From Chitinispirillales bacterium ANBcel5 (lineage in GTDB: Bacteria; Fibrobacterota; Chitinivibrionia; Chitinivibrionales; Chitinispirillaceae): a stretch of DNA of 64,000 nt. The stretch is from positions 1-64,000 of the forward strand of contig JARUKZ010000005.1 in the NCBI GenBank assembly GCA_029688955.1. Reading direction: 5' to 3'. The position numbers and the translations under genes are program-made. Within the stretch, counting starts at the first letter, position 1. Each line of letters starts with the position of its first letter. The notes under the pieces are model-generated. The model saw nothing but the letters and a program-made list of their open reading frames with translations, made no database searches and was not told where the DNA came from. Positions 54,262-63,392 of this stretch are shown piece after piece.

Positions 54262-54853
54262 TGTTTACAGGTCCCTTGTTTGATCCGGTTAGCTCCTTGG
54301 CATTTTTAACATTATCTAATAGGTGAACTAAAGGTTCAAGTAAAAAAGTGCTCTAAAACGGATCTAAGTATCTTAAGGAAGGACAGTTAAATGAAATGTG
54401 TCTAAGGTGTTTATTAAGGTCGGCTTTAAGAGAGCTGGAGAGAAGATACTATGACCAATATCGCAGCGAAAATCTGGGACTGGCGAAGTCCAGTACTCCC
54501 TATACGCTATTTTTTAGAACAGCCGTTTCAGAATTGAACCTCCACAAGTACATCAAGTATCGATAGTGTGCTGATGCAAACCCATCTCGATCTGGAGAAG
54601 ACTGTAGCTATGGAGTAGTTAAATTACGGGATTTTCTCCCTATCTGTCTTCTTTCCCTACTTTCGTGCCCTCGTACTTTTCGTGCCCCCATCTCTCCTTC
54701 TTTTCCTACTTTCGTGCCCTTTCGTGCTTTTCGTGACCTCCTTCTCTCCCTCTTTTCCTACCCGTTTAACGTGGCCACCACCTCTCTTCACAAGTCATCC
54801 TCAACTCATCTTTATACTTAATCTTTTTAAATAAATTACTGACTTTGCTTCTT
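54262..54853. other. intergenic; possible remnant frame and CACGAA-type repeats
   Basis: A plus-strand frame (54396-54566, 56 codons) reads protein-like (ALRELERRYYDQYRSENLGL, SSTPYTLFFRTAVSELN) but has no strong start and no known match. At 54655-54755 TTTCGTGCCC/TTTTCGTG elements repeat in two imperfect blocks of about 60 bases (complement CACGAAA). No gene is called. Confidence 0.4.
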
Positions 54854-57280
54854 TTATCTCCCCACAATTTCTTCAAATACATCCCTTTGGGCAGCAGTTA
54901 ATAGCTTCAACACCTCTTTTTTAAACCTAAGTTCCTTATTTTCATAAATATAAATAGCTACCTTCTCCTTAATATCTGTGGAAAGACTAAACGCCTTTAG
55001 CAGTGAGATTAACTTTTCCCGTTTCCTCTCTCTCTTTTTGGAGATCACTCCATTTATTGCTGTAAGTGCTATGTTTACAGTACTTTGTGGGTCGATATCG
55101 AATAGTGAAACCGAGAGTACCTCTTTTGTTTCATCATACTGAACCCGGTATTTCTGATTCCCGCGATTCACATGTACATTGTCTGTTACTCCATAAAAAT
55201 GAAGTACATAGCTTCTTTTCTCGGGAATAACCGTCAGGTCACCTTTTGAAGCTTCAATGGTAAATTGAACCTCATTCTGTTCCCATTTCTGCTCAAAAGA
55301 CGTTAAACAGTAGTGCCCCTCTTTATGCTTGCAACTGATACCGTCATCTTCATAGAGAGTATAGCGATTGTTTTTACCTGTAAAAATATTAATTTCAAGC
55401 TGTTGAGGATTTTTTGTATCGTTATGATATGGTTTTGCGGCAAGAGGCACAATTGCTCCGGTTCGGGCATAAACCGGCGTATTTCTTAAACTACCAAACA
55501 CCTTGGTATACCCTGAGTTAGCAATATATTCGCCCGTTGAAAACTCATACCACCCACCAGGTGGAAACCACACGATTTGCTTTGAAAGCAGTGTAGTTTT
55601 TTCAACCGGGGTCACAAATGGAGAGACCATCAGCTGAGAACCAAACATATACTGACCTTTACACTCATAGGCCTCTTCCATAGTTGAATAATCATGATAC
55701 ATCGGCCTGACAAGCGATTCTCCACTACTGTTTCCCAGGTGACACGATGAATAGATATAGGGAATCAATTGATGGCGTAAGTTCATATAAATGCGCAAAA
55801 TATCCAACGTTTCACTATCGTGGGCCCATGGTCTTCTGTCCTGAAATTCGCTCTTTGCGCAATGAATTCTAAAGATTGGGCTAAACACTCCAAATTGTAC
55901 CCATCGTATAAAGAGCTCCCGATCCTCTCTGCCGTGATAGTGACCACCCACATCATTGCTCCAATAACCAAAACCAACGTTTGCCGCTGTAGCAGTGAAA
56001 TAAGGCTGAAAAGAAAGAGAGTCCCATGTTACATACGTATCTCCCGAAAACCCAATGGGATAACGCTGCCCACCCGGCCCGCACCAACGGGAAAAAACAA
56101 GAGGACGTTTTCCCTTACGGCTAAGATCATAAAAATGAAGATGATTGAGCATAAAGAGGGGATCGAGTCCTTCAAGTTTACTCTCCTGCCCTTGCTGCCA
56201 GTCTATCCACCAAAAGTCTACCCCGGCTTCTTCATGCGGGTGGTGAAGGTGTTTAAAATATGCTTCCATAAATTGAGGATCTGATACATCAAAAGGAATG
56301 TTTTTTTGAGTTTCAGGATCCATATCCATTGCCCGGGCCACTTTAGTATAGGCCTTTTCGTGAGGGGCCACACCGTCTGCGGGGTGAAGGTTTAGAGCAG
56401 TACGGATCCCTTTTTGTTTCATGAGAGTTAAAAGCTTTTGAGGAGAGGGGAACAGGTCCCTGTTCCAGGTGTATCCTGTCCATCCGCTATGATGTTGATT
56501 TTTAACCACATGCCAGTCCATATCGATCACACAAACAGACAGTGGGATTCGATATTTTATAAAATCTGCAACAAGCTCAGTAAGCTCCTCCTGGGTGTAC
56601 TCCCAGTACCTGCTCCACCAATTGCCAAAGACCCACCTTGGTGGCAGTGGTGGCTTACCACTCAAGCTGAAAAAATCTTTTATGCACTCCTTGTGATCAT
56701 CTCCGTAGCCAAAAAAGTACAGATCTTTATACCCTGGTGAACATTTTCTTTGTTCGAGCCACCCCAGTTCATTAAAAATCAGGCTTTGGGAATCATCAAT
56801 CACGCTCCAGCCACTGCGCGAAAGGAGCCCATCAGAAAGTTGTACCCACCCATCACAGCGATCCAGTGTGCGAACGGTTCCTCGGAGATTTTCCGGGTCT
56901 TGTTGTCCAAAACACCAGGTTTTCTTATCCTTACTAAGGACTATCTGAAGCGTTTCTTGGCTAAATCCTTCAGTCGTTTCTTTGTAAGTTAAATGAAGGT
57001 GATCAGTGATTATTTGGTGTGTTTCTGCCTCTTTGGTGTAAGAAAAGTAAGGAACCGGCTGCTTACGATACCAGAATATCTGTGATGCGCGGTTTTCAAA
57101 TAACCCCTGCTTATCAAACTCAATACGTATACAGCGAGGTGACAGGACGGTGAAGCGGGCATATTTACACTGAACTATCGACTCCTGAACCACCATAGGC
57201 TCTTTTTGAACCAAAAAGTGAGATGGGATGTTTAGGGGACTTCCTGAAGCCTGGGTGTTCTGAAAACTTGTCTCTTCCAT
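54854..57280 (-). CDS. glycoside hydrolase family 31 (alpha-glucosidase-type)
   Basis: The ATG at 57280 has AGGA five bases upstream. The 808-residue protein has the GH31 TIM barrel (about 215-570) with the catalytic nucleophile Asp in FWWIDWQQ (about residue 360) and the acid/base Asp in GFSGDT (about 414). FGYWSNDVGGH is a further conserved site. N- and C-terminal beta-sandwich domains flank the barrel. The C-terminal extra (about 740-808) is helical and basic. Without a signal peptide it is likely cytoplasmic. The usual substrates are alpha-glucosides or alpha-xylosides. Confidence 0.9.
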   Translation of the reverse strand: MEETSFQNTQASGSPLNIPSHFLVQKEPMVVQESIVQCKYARFTVLSPRCIRIEFDKQGLFENRASQIFWYRKQPVPYFSYTKEAETHQIITDHLHLTYKETTEGFSQETLQIVLSKDKKTWCFGQQDPENLRGTVRTLDRCDGWVQLSDGLLSRSGWSVIDDSQSLIFNELGWLEQRKCSPGYKDLYFFGYGDDHKECIKDFFSLSGKPPLPPRWVFGNWWSRYWEYTQEELTELVADFIKYRIPLSVCVIDMDWHVVKNQHHSGWTGYTWNRDLFPSPQKLLTLMKQKGIRTALNLHPADGVAPHEKAYTKVARAMDMDPETQKNIPFDVSDPQFMEAYFKHLHHPHEEAGVDFWWIDWQQGQESKLEGLDPLFMLNHLHFYDLSRKGKRPLVFSRWCGPGGQRYPIGFSGDTYVTWDSLSFQPYFTATAANVGFGYWSNDVGGHYHGREDRELFIRWVQFGVFSPIFRIHCAKSEFQDRRPWAHDSETLDILRIYMNLRHQLIPYIYSSCHLGNSSGESLVRPMYHDYSTMEEAYECKGQYMFGSQLMVSPFVTPVEKTTLLSKQIVWFPPGGWYEFSTGEYIANSGYTKVFGSLRNTPVYARTGAIVPLAAKPYHNDTKNPQQLEINIFTGKNNRYTLYEDDGISCKHKEGHYCLTSFEQKWEQNEVQFTIEASKGDLTVIPEKRSYVLHFYGVTDNVHVNRGNQKYRVQYDETKEVLSVSLFDIDPQSTVNIALTAINGVISKKRERKREKLISLLKAFSLSTDIKEKVAIYIYENKELRFKKEVLKLLTAAQRDVFEEIVGR

Positions 57281-57609
57281 ATAGTCCTTATTCTGCCTGA
57301 TTTCAAATACATAGAACCAATACACTCTTTACCATGATACTTAGTTTCAAGATGTGTTTCCAACAGAAAACTTTGTAATGTCGTTTTTTTCCGACTGGTG
57401 AGAGGGAAAACATTTTCTAAGCCGGATTTTTTTTTGTGTTAAAGTATTTGGGTGAAATTTTAAATTGCCCGTTCCCAAAACCAGATCTATTTTCTTTTAA
57501 AAGCGTTTATTAGAAGTATTTTTCCGGCTACTCAACTCTCGATAGATTTTTATGAGGCTTGAAGCTCAATACTGCCTCTTTATATATTTCCTTTCTGGAA
57601 TAGAAAAAC

Positions 57610-57683
57610 GCGCCAGTGGCTCAGTTGGATAGAGCGTCGGCCTCCGGAGCCGAAGGTCGCAGGTTCGAATCCTGCCTGGCGTA
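57610..57683 (+). tRNA. tRNA-Arg (anticodon CCG)
   Basis: The acceptor stem GCGCCAG/CTGGCGT, D-loop AGTTGGA, anticodon loop CTCCGGA with CCG, and T-loop GGTTCGAATCC form a normal cloverleaf. CCA is not encoded. Confidence 0.95.
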
Positions 57684-57743
57684 CTTCTTCATTCTGTTTA
57701 AGCGAAAAAGTTTGGCAACTAAACATTCAAAAGGGAGGTTATT

Positions 57744-59699
57744 ATTAACTTCCGTTCTAAAACACTCGGCATTTTCAGTGTAATCGAGCCTGTTCTTGAT
57801 CCCGATGAGGCCTTTGATTCAGGCCTTCTAAACAGTACTGTCAGTTCTATGATCGCCTCGGGAGCAAAAAACGTGGCCGTAGACCTCTCTGCTCTGGATT
57901 ATATCTATTCAGACGCAATGAATGTTCTTGTGAATCTAAACAAACAGATTCAAAGTGCTAACGGTACGCTTGCAGTGCTTTCCCCTCAGGCTCCTGTGCT
58001 TTCTATTTTAAGCAGGGCAGGGATTAACAACATTATTACTATTTTTTCCGCTGAAGAAGAACTGATGCAAAGATCACAGGAGCTAACCGCACCTGCTCAG
58101 CCTCCACAGGCCCCTCCACCACCTCCACCATCAGCCACTACGCAAAATATACCCTCCGATCCATTTGAATCGGACAGTATGCGCTCAGAGATCGATTCAT
58201 TTTTCAGTAGCGATTCTCAACAAACGATTCCGGATCAACCTGTTTCTCACGACCCCTACAACACCTCATTTCAGGATGATGATCCGTTTTTGTACAATAA
58301 AAAAGACACTGCTTCAGAGTCACCAAATCAGAGCGACTCTGTACCGTTACAAAATACATGGGAAGAATTTGGCCCATCGCAGCCACAATCGTCCTGGCCC
58401 CCTCAAAATCAGCAGCCACCACAAAGCCAGGATTTCAACAATTACAACTCTTCTCAGCCCCCACAGCAGAGAAGTTCTTTCCAGGGCGGCTATCAAAGCC
58501 AGGACAGCTCTGAATTAGATTTTGATTTAAAACCGTTAAATGAAGACTATCAAAAGAGTTCACAACCAACGCCTCCTGCACAGCAAGAAGCAGAACCACA
58601 AAACCATAAATCCTCCCAAAGTAACCAGTTTCCAACTCCTCAGGGAGATAAATCGCAGGAAGACTACAGAGAGTGTGAAACAGCCCTGTTTGCTGAAGCA
58701 CCAGCAGTTACTGCGGAAACTGTTGCAATTGATACCTCCGAGATTGATAGTTCAAATTTCGATTCTTTAGAAGATCCTTTTGAAGAAAAAAAGAAGAAGA
58801 AACGTAAAAAGCAAATTTTTGACTTCGACATTGATGATGACGATAAACTTCCGGATGATGAGTTCTTTAAAACAAAGTCCAAATCTTCGGTGCTGGCCTA
58901 TATCTTCCTGTTCTTTTTAATAGCTTCCATTGCTACCGGCGGATATTTCGGGTATGTTTTGTATATTGAACCTGAATTTTTAAGTGGCAGAGCTATAAGC
59001 GAAGAAACTCCTTCTGCACCTCAAATCGACCCTTCAGAGGAAGTCGCAGCTGTTCCAGAAGAGGAGGAGGGCGATGATGAAGTGCAGGAGACCCAGGAAT
59101 CACAGCCTTCGCAGCCACCAGCACAAAGAAGAGCTAAAGCTCAGCCGGCATCTGCTCCTGCTCCACGTAGAGCAGCTGCTCCGCAGCCACAGCCGGAACC
59201 CCAGCCACAGCCGGAGCCACAAAGAGCAGCAACTCCGCAGCCCGAGCCTGAGCCGCAGCCTGAACCACGAAGAGCAGCAGCCCCACAACCACAGCCGGAG
59301 CCTGAACCGGAACCGCGTAGAGCAGCTCCGCAGCCCGAGCCTGAGCCGCAGCCTGAGCCACGAAGAGCAGCAGCCCCGCAACCGGAACCCGAACCCGAAC
59401 CGCAGCAAGCTGCAGCTCCACAGCCAGAACCTGAACCGGAGCCGGAACCAGAAATTGAAACACAGCCCGTAAGGCCTCGCCGTTCATCAGAACCGATGGC
59501 TCAGATCTTCATCACGTCTCAACCTGCCGTTGCTGATGTTTTCCTTGGTGGTGAGCGTATTGGCAGAACTAACATCGATATGCTCAATCTTCCCGTTGGT
59601 ACGCACAATCTCAGGTTTGTGAAAGATAATCTTGAAATCGAAAAGGAAATTACGGTCAACGCTGGAAGCAATCGTCCCGAAAACGTGATGCTTCAGTAA
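57744..59699 (+). CDS. STAS-domain protein with membrane helix, PEQ stalk and PEGA domain
   Basis: The frame is open from 57723, and the STAS domain begins well before the first ATG (57849). The only start with a ribosome site is ATT at 57744, five bases after GGGAGG; no ATG, GTG or TTG is in frame between. The 651-residue product has an N-terminal STAS domain (about 1-105, NVAVDLSALDYIYSDAMNVL), a long Pro/Gln/Ser-rich cytoplasmic linker, an acidic and Lys-rich patch before one membrane helix (about 381-403), a Pro-Glu-Gln stalk with repeated PQPEPEP units (about 470-575), and a C-terminal PEGA domain (about 585-651). The stalk could span the periplasm, so the protein may couple the cytoplasm to the cell wall. 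Function unknown. Confidence 0.75.
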   Translation: MNFRSKTLGIFSVIEPVLDPDEAFDSGLLNSTVSSMIASGAKNVAVDLSALDYIYSDAMNVLVNLNKQIQSANGTLAVLSPQAPVLSILSRAGINNIITIFSAEEELMQRSQELTAPAQPPQAPPPPPPSATTQNIPSDPFESDSMRSEIDSFFSSDSQQTIPDQPVSHDPYNTSFQDDDPFLYNKKDTASESPNQSDSVPLQNTWEEFGPSQPQSSWPPQNQQPPQSQDFNNYNSSQPPQQRSSFQGGYQSQDSSELDFDLKPLNEDYQKSSQPTPPAQQEAEPQNHKSSQSNQFPTPQGDKSQEDYRECETALFAEAPAVTAETVAIDTSEIDSSNFDSLEDPFEEKKKKKRKKQIFDFDIDDDDKLPDDEFFKTKSKSSVLAYIFLFFLIASIATGGYFGYVLYIEPEFLSGRAISEETPSAPQIDPSEEVAAVPEEEEGDDEVQETQESQPSQPPAQRRAKAQPASAPAPRRAAAPQPQPEPQPQPEPQRAATPQPEPEPQPEPRRAAAPQPQPEPEPEPRRAAPQPEPEPQPEPRRAAAPQPEPEPEPQQAAAPQPEPEPEPEPEIETQPVRPRRSSEPMAQIFITSQPAVADVFLGGERIGRTNIDMLNLPVGTHNLRFVKDNLEIEKEITVNAGSNRPENVMLQ

Positions 59700-59744
59700 T
59701 AATTTATTAAATCTTTTACCCGTAAACTAGTAGTTGAGGAATAT

Positions 59745-60158
59745 TTGGCAGCAGGAGAAATCATAAAAAAAGTCAGGGAAGGCATTCTTGAGAATGGCGT
59801 CGACATTCGTTACAAACTTGGTGCTTATCAGTTTGTTTTAAACGGCCTGGACTTTTACCTGACGAGTCTTGGCGAAAAGCGCCATGTATCGGGCACAGAG
59901 TTTTCATTTGCACTATTAGGTTTTGCTCATAATCAGTATGGCCCTGTTGCACAGAGTGTGTTACGAGAGTGGGGGATCAAATCCACAGAAGATTTTGGTA
60001 ACATCGTTTATAATATGATCCAGGTTGGTATACTGAGCAAACAACCAGAAGATTCTCTTGACCATTTTGTTAATGTAGTAAATTTTGATGACTGGTTTAG
60101 TAAACAGGATCCATTTAAAATTGATCCCAACCACATAAAAAGAATAAAAGGTGCTTGA
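59745..60158 (+). CDS. Minf_1886 family protein
   Basis: This 137-residue protein starts at a TTG (59745) with GAGG five bases upstream. It has the Minf_1886 pattern: YQFVLNGLDFYLTSLGEKRHVSGTEF, then FGxMA-like NQYGPVAQSVLREWGIKSTEDFGNIVYNMIQVGILSK. The role is unknown. It lies 45 bases after the STAS gene. Confidence 0.75.
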   Translation: MAAGEIIKKVREGILENGVDIRYKLGAYQFVLNGLDFYLTSLGEKRHVSGTEFSFALLGFAHNQYGPVAQSVLREWGIKSTEDFGNIVYNMIQVGILSKQPEDSLDHFVNVVNFDDWFSKQDPFKIDPNHIKRIKGA

Positions 60159-60219
60159 TCTTAAGCAGAAGTTAAATTATATTTGATTCTTCTTGTGATA
60201 GTTATTTGAAAGTTTGTGT

Positions 60220-60295
60220 GCCGCTTTAGCTCAGTCGGTAGAGCAAGGGACTGAAAATCCCTGTGTCCGCAGTTCGATTCTGCGAGGCGGCACCA
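60220..60295 (+). tRNA. tRNA-Phe (anticodon GAA)
   Basis: Acceptor stem GCCGCTT/AGGCGGC, anticodon loop CTGAAAA with GAA, T-arm AGTTCGATTCT, and encoded CCA (60293-60295). Confidence 0.95.
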
Positions 60296-60302
60296 TAAAT
60301 CA

Positions 60303-60331
60303 GGGCTCACATTTTGTGGGCCTTTTTTTTT
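60303..60331 (+). terminator. rho-independent terminator after tRNA-Phe
   Basis: GGGCTCACA...TGTGGGCC stem followed by nine T. Confidence 0.85.
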
Positions 60332-60470
60332 ATTTTCTGCTGCTTTCCATAAATAGTTCCCAGTATACTTTTCAATCTCTTGTGTCTCAGGCAGTCATGG
60401 GTATATATTAGATTAATATCTTTTTTTCCTTGCACAAGAGTACAATGCCGAACGAAATGCGGGACAATCA

Positions 60471-60551
60471 ATGACTTACCAAAAACGTACTCTGGTTCTC
60501 TTAGTCGGGATTGCGGGTATTTGTAGCCAAAACATGGGGGTAGATGGATGA
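60471..60551 (+). CDS. possible 26-residue leader ORF coupled to the binding protein
   Basis: ATG (60471) opens MTYQKRTLVLLVGIAGICSQ, and the stop overlaps the binding-protein ATG by four bases (ATGA). The product is hydrophobic like a small signal or membrane peptide. The ribosome site is weak, so it may be chance. Confidence 0.25.
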   Translation: MTYQKRTLVLLVGIAGICSQNMGVDG

Positions 60552-62323
60552 AAAGTGTGGCAATTATTTGTGGAGCGATACTCACCGTCATGAGCGGGTG
60601 TGCTCCTCAGCAAGATAGTGATGGAATGTTTGAGGCCCAACAGATAGATTTTCTCAGTTTGCAAAATAAAGCAGAGGCATTTGTTCCTGAAATCGGTACC
60701 GATGGAGGAGAGATTGTTCTTTCCACCTTTTCTGATCCCAAATCTTTTAACCCTATTACATCAACTGAGACCAGCACTTCTGAGTTTACCGCTCTTATGT
60801 TTGAGGGACTTGTTTCATTAAACGCAGTAACCCTACAACCTGAGCCAGCTCTCGCAGAGAGGTGGGAAGTCAGTGAAGATGGTCGGACATACACTTTTTA
60901 CATGCGCCCCGGTATCCAGTGGTCTGACGGTACCCCAATTAGTGCCTATGATGTAGAGTTTACCTTCAATGAACTTGTTTTTAACAACGACATCAACCCT
61001 AACAGTGCCCGTGATATCTTCATCATTGAAGGGGAAAGAATAGAGGTAGAAGCACTCGATAGCGTTCGTGTTGAATGCAGACTACCCTTTGTTTTTGCAC
61101 CATTTTTACGAACGATGTCCCAGGAAATCCTTCCAAAACACAAACTTGCCCAAACTGTGGAAGCCAATGAGTTTTCTACTGCTTTAGGAATTCAAACTTC
61201 AGCATCAGATATAGTAGTAAGTGGCCGGTTTAAACTTGAGTCATATACTTCAGGCCAAAGAGTTATTTTCCGCAGAAACCCTCACTACTGGAAAACAGAC
61301 AGTGAAGGCAATCAGCTTCCCTACCTGGACAGAGTTGTTTATCAAATTGTTTCGGACCAAAATGTTCAGCTGGTACGGTTCAAAAGAGGTGAAATAGACT
61401 ATCTTACCGCGCGGGGAGAAGACTATCCCGGCCTGAAGCGAAATGAAGAGGACGGCAATTACACCGTGTACCGGCTCGGTCCGGCAAGAGGAAGTAACTT
61501 CCTTGTGTTCAATCAAAACCTCGATACCGATAGCCAGGGCAACACTTACGTTGATGAATCCAAGCTTCAGTGGTTTAGAAATCCCAACTTTCGCAGAGCC
61601 GTCTCTTATGCCCTGGACCGGGAGAGTATGATTCGAATCGTAATGAATGGCCTTGGGTATCCCCAGTGGTCTCCCATGACACCATCAGAAGGATTTTTCT
61701 TTAATCCTGATGTAGACAAATATCCTTTTAACCGGGAAAAAGCACTCCAAATTTTGGAATCTGAAGGATTCAGTGACCAAAACGGTGATGGGATTCTTCA
61801 GGATAAGGACGGTAATCCTGTTGAGTTTACCTTTGTTACCAACAGTGGCAACACCGATCGAATCAGAATCGCTGAAATTATCAGAAGGGACCTTCAGGAT
61901 CTGGGAATGAGAGTCCATTTCCAGCAGGTTGAATTTAACAGCCTTATTCAAAGAACAAATAATCCCCCCTATAACTGGGATGCTATTCTTCTTGGCCTTA
62001 CCGGTGGTGATGAGCCCCATTTCGGTAGAAATGTCTGGCACTCCAGCGGCACTCTTCATATGTGGTATCCCCGCCAGAGCAAGCCTTCAACCGATTGGGA
62101 AGCACGGATCGATTCAATATACAACGAAGCTGTGCAGATCCTTGATCCTGATGAGCGAAAAGTACTCTATGATGAGTGGCAGAGAATTGCTGCCAGAAAA
62201 CAGCCGTTCATATACACCGTTTTACCCGAAAGAATCCTTTGCCTTCAGAATCGCTTTGGCAATATAAATCCATCAACCAATGGTGGGATTCTTCATAACC
62301 TTGAATACATTTACGTTAAATAA
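60548..62323 (+). CDS. oligopeptide-type ABC transporter binding lipoprotein
   Basis: This 591-residue protein has a lipoprotein signal (lipobox VMSGC) and the solute-binding family 5 fold: LSTFSDPKSFNPITSTETST, VSEDGRTYTFYMRPGIQWSDGTPISAYDV, and RRAVSYALDRESM, as in DppA/OppA. It brings peptides (or, in some relatives, nickel or sugars) to the permeases encoded next. The ATG is preceded by GGGGTAGATGG. Confidence 0.92.
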   Translation: MKSVAIICGAILTVMSGCAPQQDSDGMFEAQQIDFLSLQNKAEAFVPEIGTDGGEIVLSTFSDPKSFNPITSTETSTSEFTALMFEGLVSLNAVTLQPEPALAERWEVSEDGRTYTFYMRPGIQWSDGTPISAYDVEFTFNELVFNNDINPNSARDIFIIEGERIEVEALDSVRVECRLPFVFAPFLRTMSQEILPKHKLAQTVEANEFSTALGIQTSASDIVVSGRFKLESYTSGQRVIFRRNPHYWKTDSEGNQLPYLDRVVYQIVSDQNVQLVRFKRGEIDYLTARGEDYPGLKRNEEDGNYTVYRLGPARGSNFLVFNQNLDTDSQGNTYVDESKLQWFRNPNFRRAVSYALDRESMIRIVMNGLGYPQWSPMTPSEGFFFNPDVDKYPFNREKALQILESEGFSDQNGDGILQDKDGNPVEFTFVTNSGNTDRIRIAEIIRRDLQDLGMRVHFQQVEFNSLIQRTNNPPYNWDAILLGLTGGDEPHFGRNVWHSSGTLHMWYPRQSKPSTDWEARIDSIYNEAVQILDPDERKVLYDEWQRIAARKQPFIYTVLPERILCLQNRFGNINPSTNGGILHNLEYIYVK

Positions 62324-62391
62324 GGCAGCCTATTTTTGCAGCGTAGAAACTTAGAACGTGTAACGGTCGTCAGGGAGTCATAATAACAGTT

Positions 62392-63372
62392 ATGATCGAT
62401 GAATTGTTTAGACGGGTGATGATCTCTGTTCCCCAGCTGCTGCTGATGTCTTTTATTACTTTTTTGTTTATTGACCTTGCACCTGGAGATATACTTGCCA
62501 ACTATCGCTTCGACCCCAGAATCAGCGATGAAACCGTAAGAGAGATCGAGGAACGATTTCACTTCGATAAGCCAATCATTATACAGTACGGACATTGGTT
62601 ACGGAGAGCTGTCCAGCTCGACTTCGGCTACTCTTTTTCAAGACATGCAAATGTTACCAGTGTCATCTCAGAGCGACTCTTTAACACTCTCTTACTATCC
62701 TTTTTCTCCATACTTTTTACCTGGCTTATCGCTATACCACTTGGGATATACGCCGCAGTAAAACAGTACTCCATAGGAGACAGGATTCTGTCTTTTATCT
62801 CCTATTTTGGGATGTCACTACCCGGTTTTTTTCTGGCACTTTTAGTAATGTATCTGGTTTATCTTGGACGTGATATGCCTTTTCTTTCAGCCATCCCTAT
62901 TGGTGGCATGGTTTCTTCGGGGTATGAAAATCTAAGTTTTGTGGGAAAGCTTATAGACAGGGCTGCTCATATGATAATACCTGTGACAGTTCTTACTTTC
63001 GGTGCATTGGCAGGTCTTCAAAGAATAAGTCGTGGTAATATGCTCGAAGAACTCAGAAAACAATATGTTGTTACAGCACGGGCAAAGGGGCTTTCTGAAC
63101 ATAGAGTTGTGTACCGACACGCACTAAGAAATGCAGTTAACCCTCTAATCACTCTCTTTGGCTACCAGTTCTCTTCACTGCTGAGCGGAGCTGCGCTTAT
63201 TGAGATCATAGTCAATTGGCCCGGCCTTGGGAGTCTTATGCTGGCTGCTGTTCGGGCACAGGATGTTTTCCTGGTTATGGGCAGTATGATGATTGGAGGA
63301 GTTATGTTAATAATTGGAAACATGATTGCAGATATTCTGCTTCTCGTTGCTGACCCAAGGGTTAGAAGGTAG
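62392..63372 (+). CDS. DppB/OppB-type ABC transporter permease
   Basis: This 326-residue protein has six membrane helices with the binding-protein-dependent transport signature near the C-terminus: EELRKQYVVTARAKGLSEHRVVYRHALRNAVNPL (EAA loop), then GAALIEIIVNWPGLG. It pairs with the second permease downstream and the binding protein upstream. Confidence 0.93.
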   Translation: MIDELFRRVMISVPQLLLMSFITFLFIDLAPGDILANYRFDPRISDETVREIEERFHFDKPIIIQYGHWLRRAVQLDFGYSFSRHANVTSVISERLFNTLLLSFFSILFTWLIAIPLGIYAAVKQYSIGDRILSFISYFGMSLPGFFLALLVMYLVYLGRDMPFLSAIPIGGMVSSGYENLSFVGKLIDRAAHMIIPVTVLTFGALAGLQRISRGNMLEELRKQYVVTARAKGLSEHRVVYRHALRNAVNPLITLFGYQFSSLLSGAALIEIIVNWPGLGSLMLAAVRAQDVFLVMGSMMIGGVMLIIGNMIADILLLVADPRVRR

Positions 63373-63392
63373 CACCAGGAGAGTATATTTTT

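Noticed and set aside
59100-59487. Minus-strand frames of 102 and 117 codons
   Set aside because: Antisense to the Pro-Glu-Gln stalk; low-complexity shadows.
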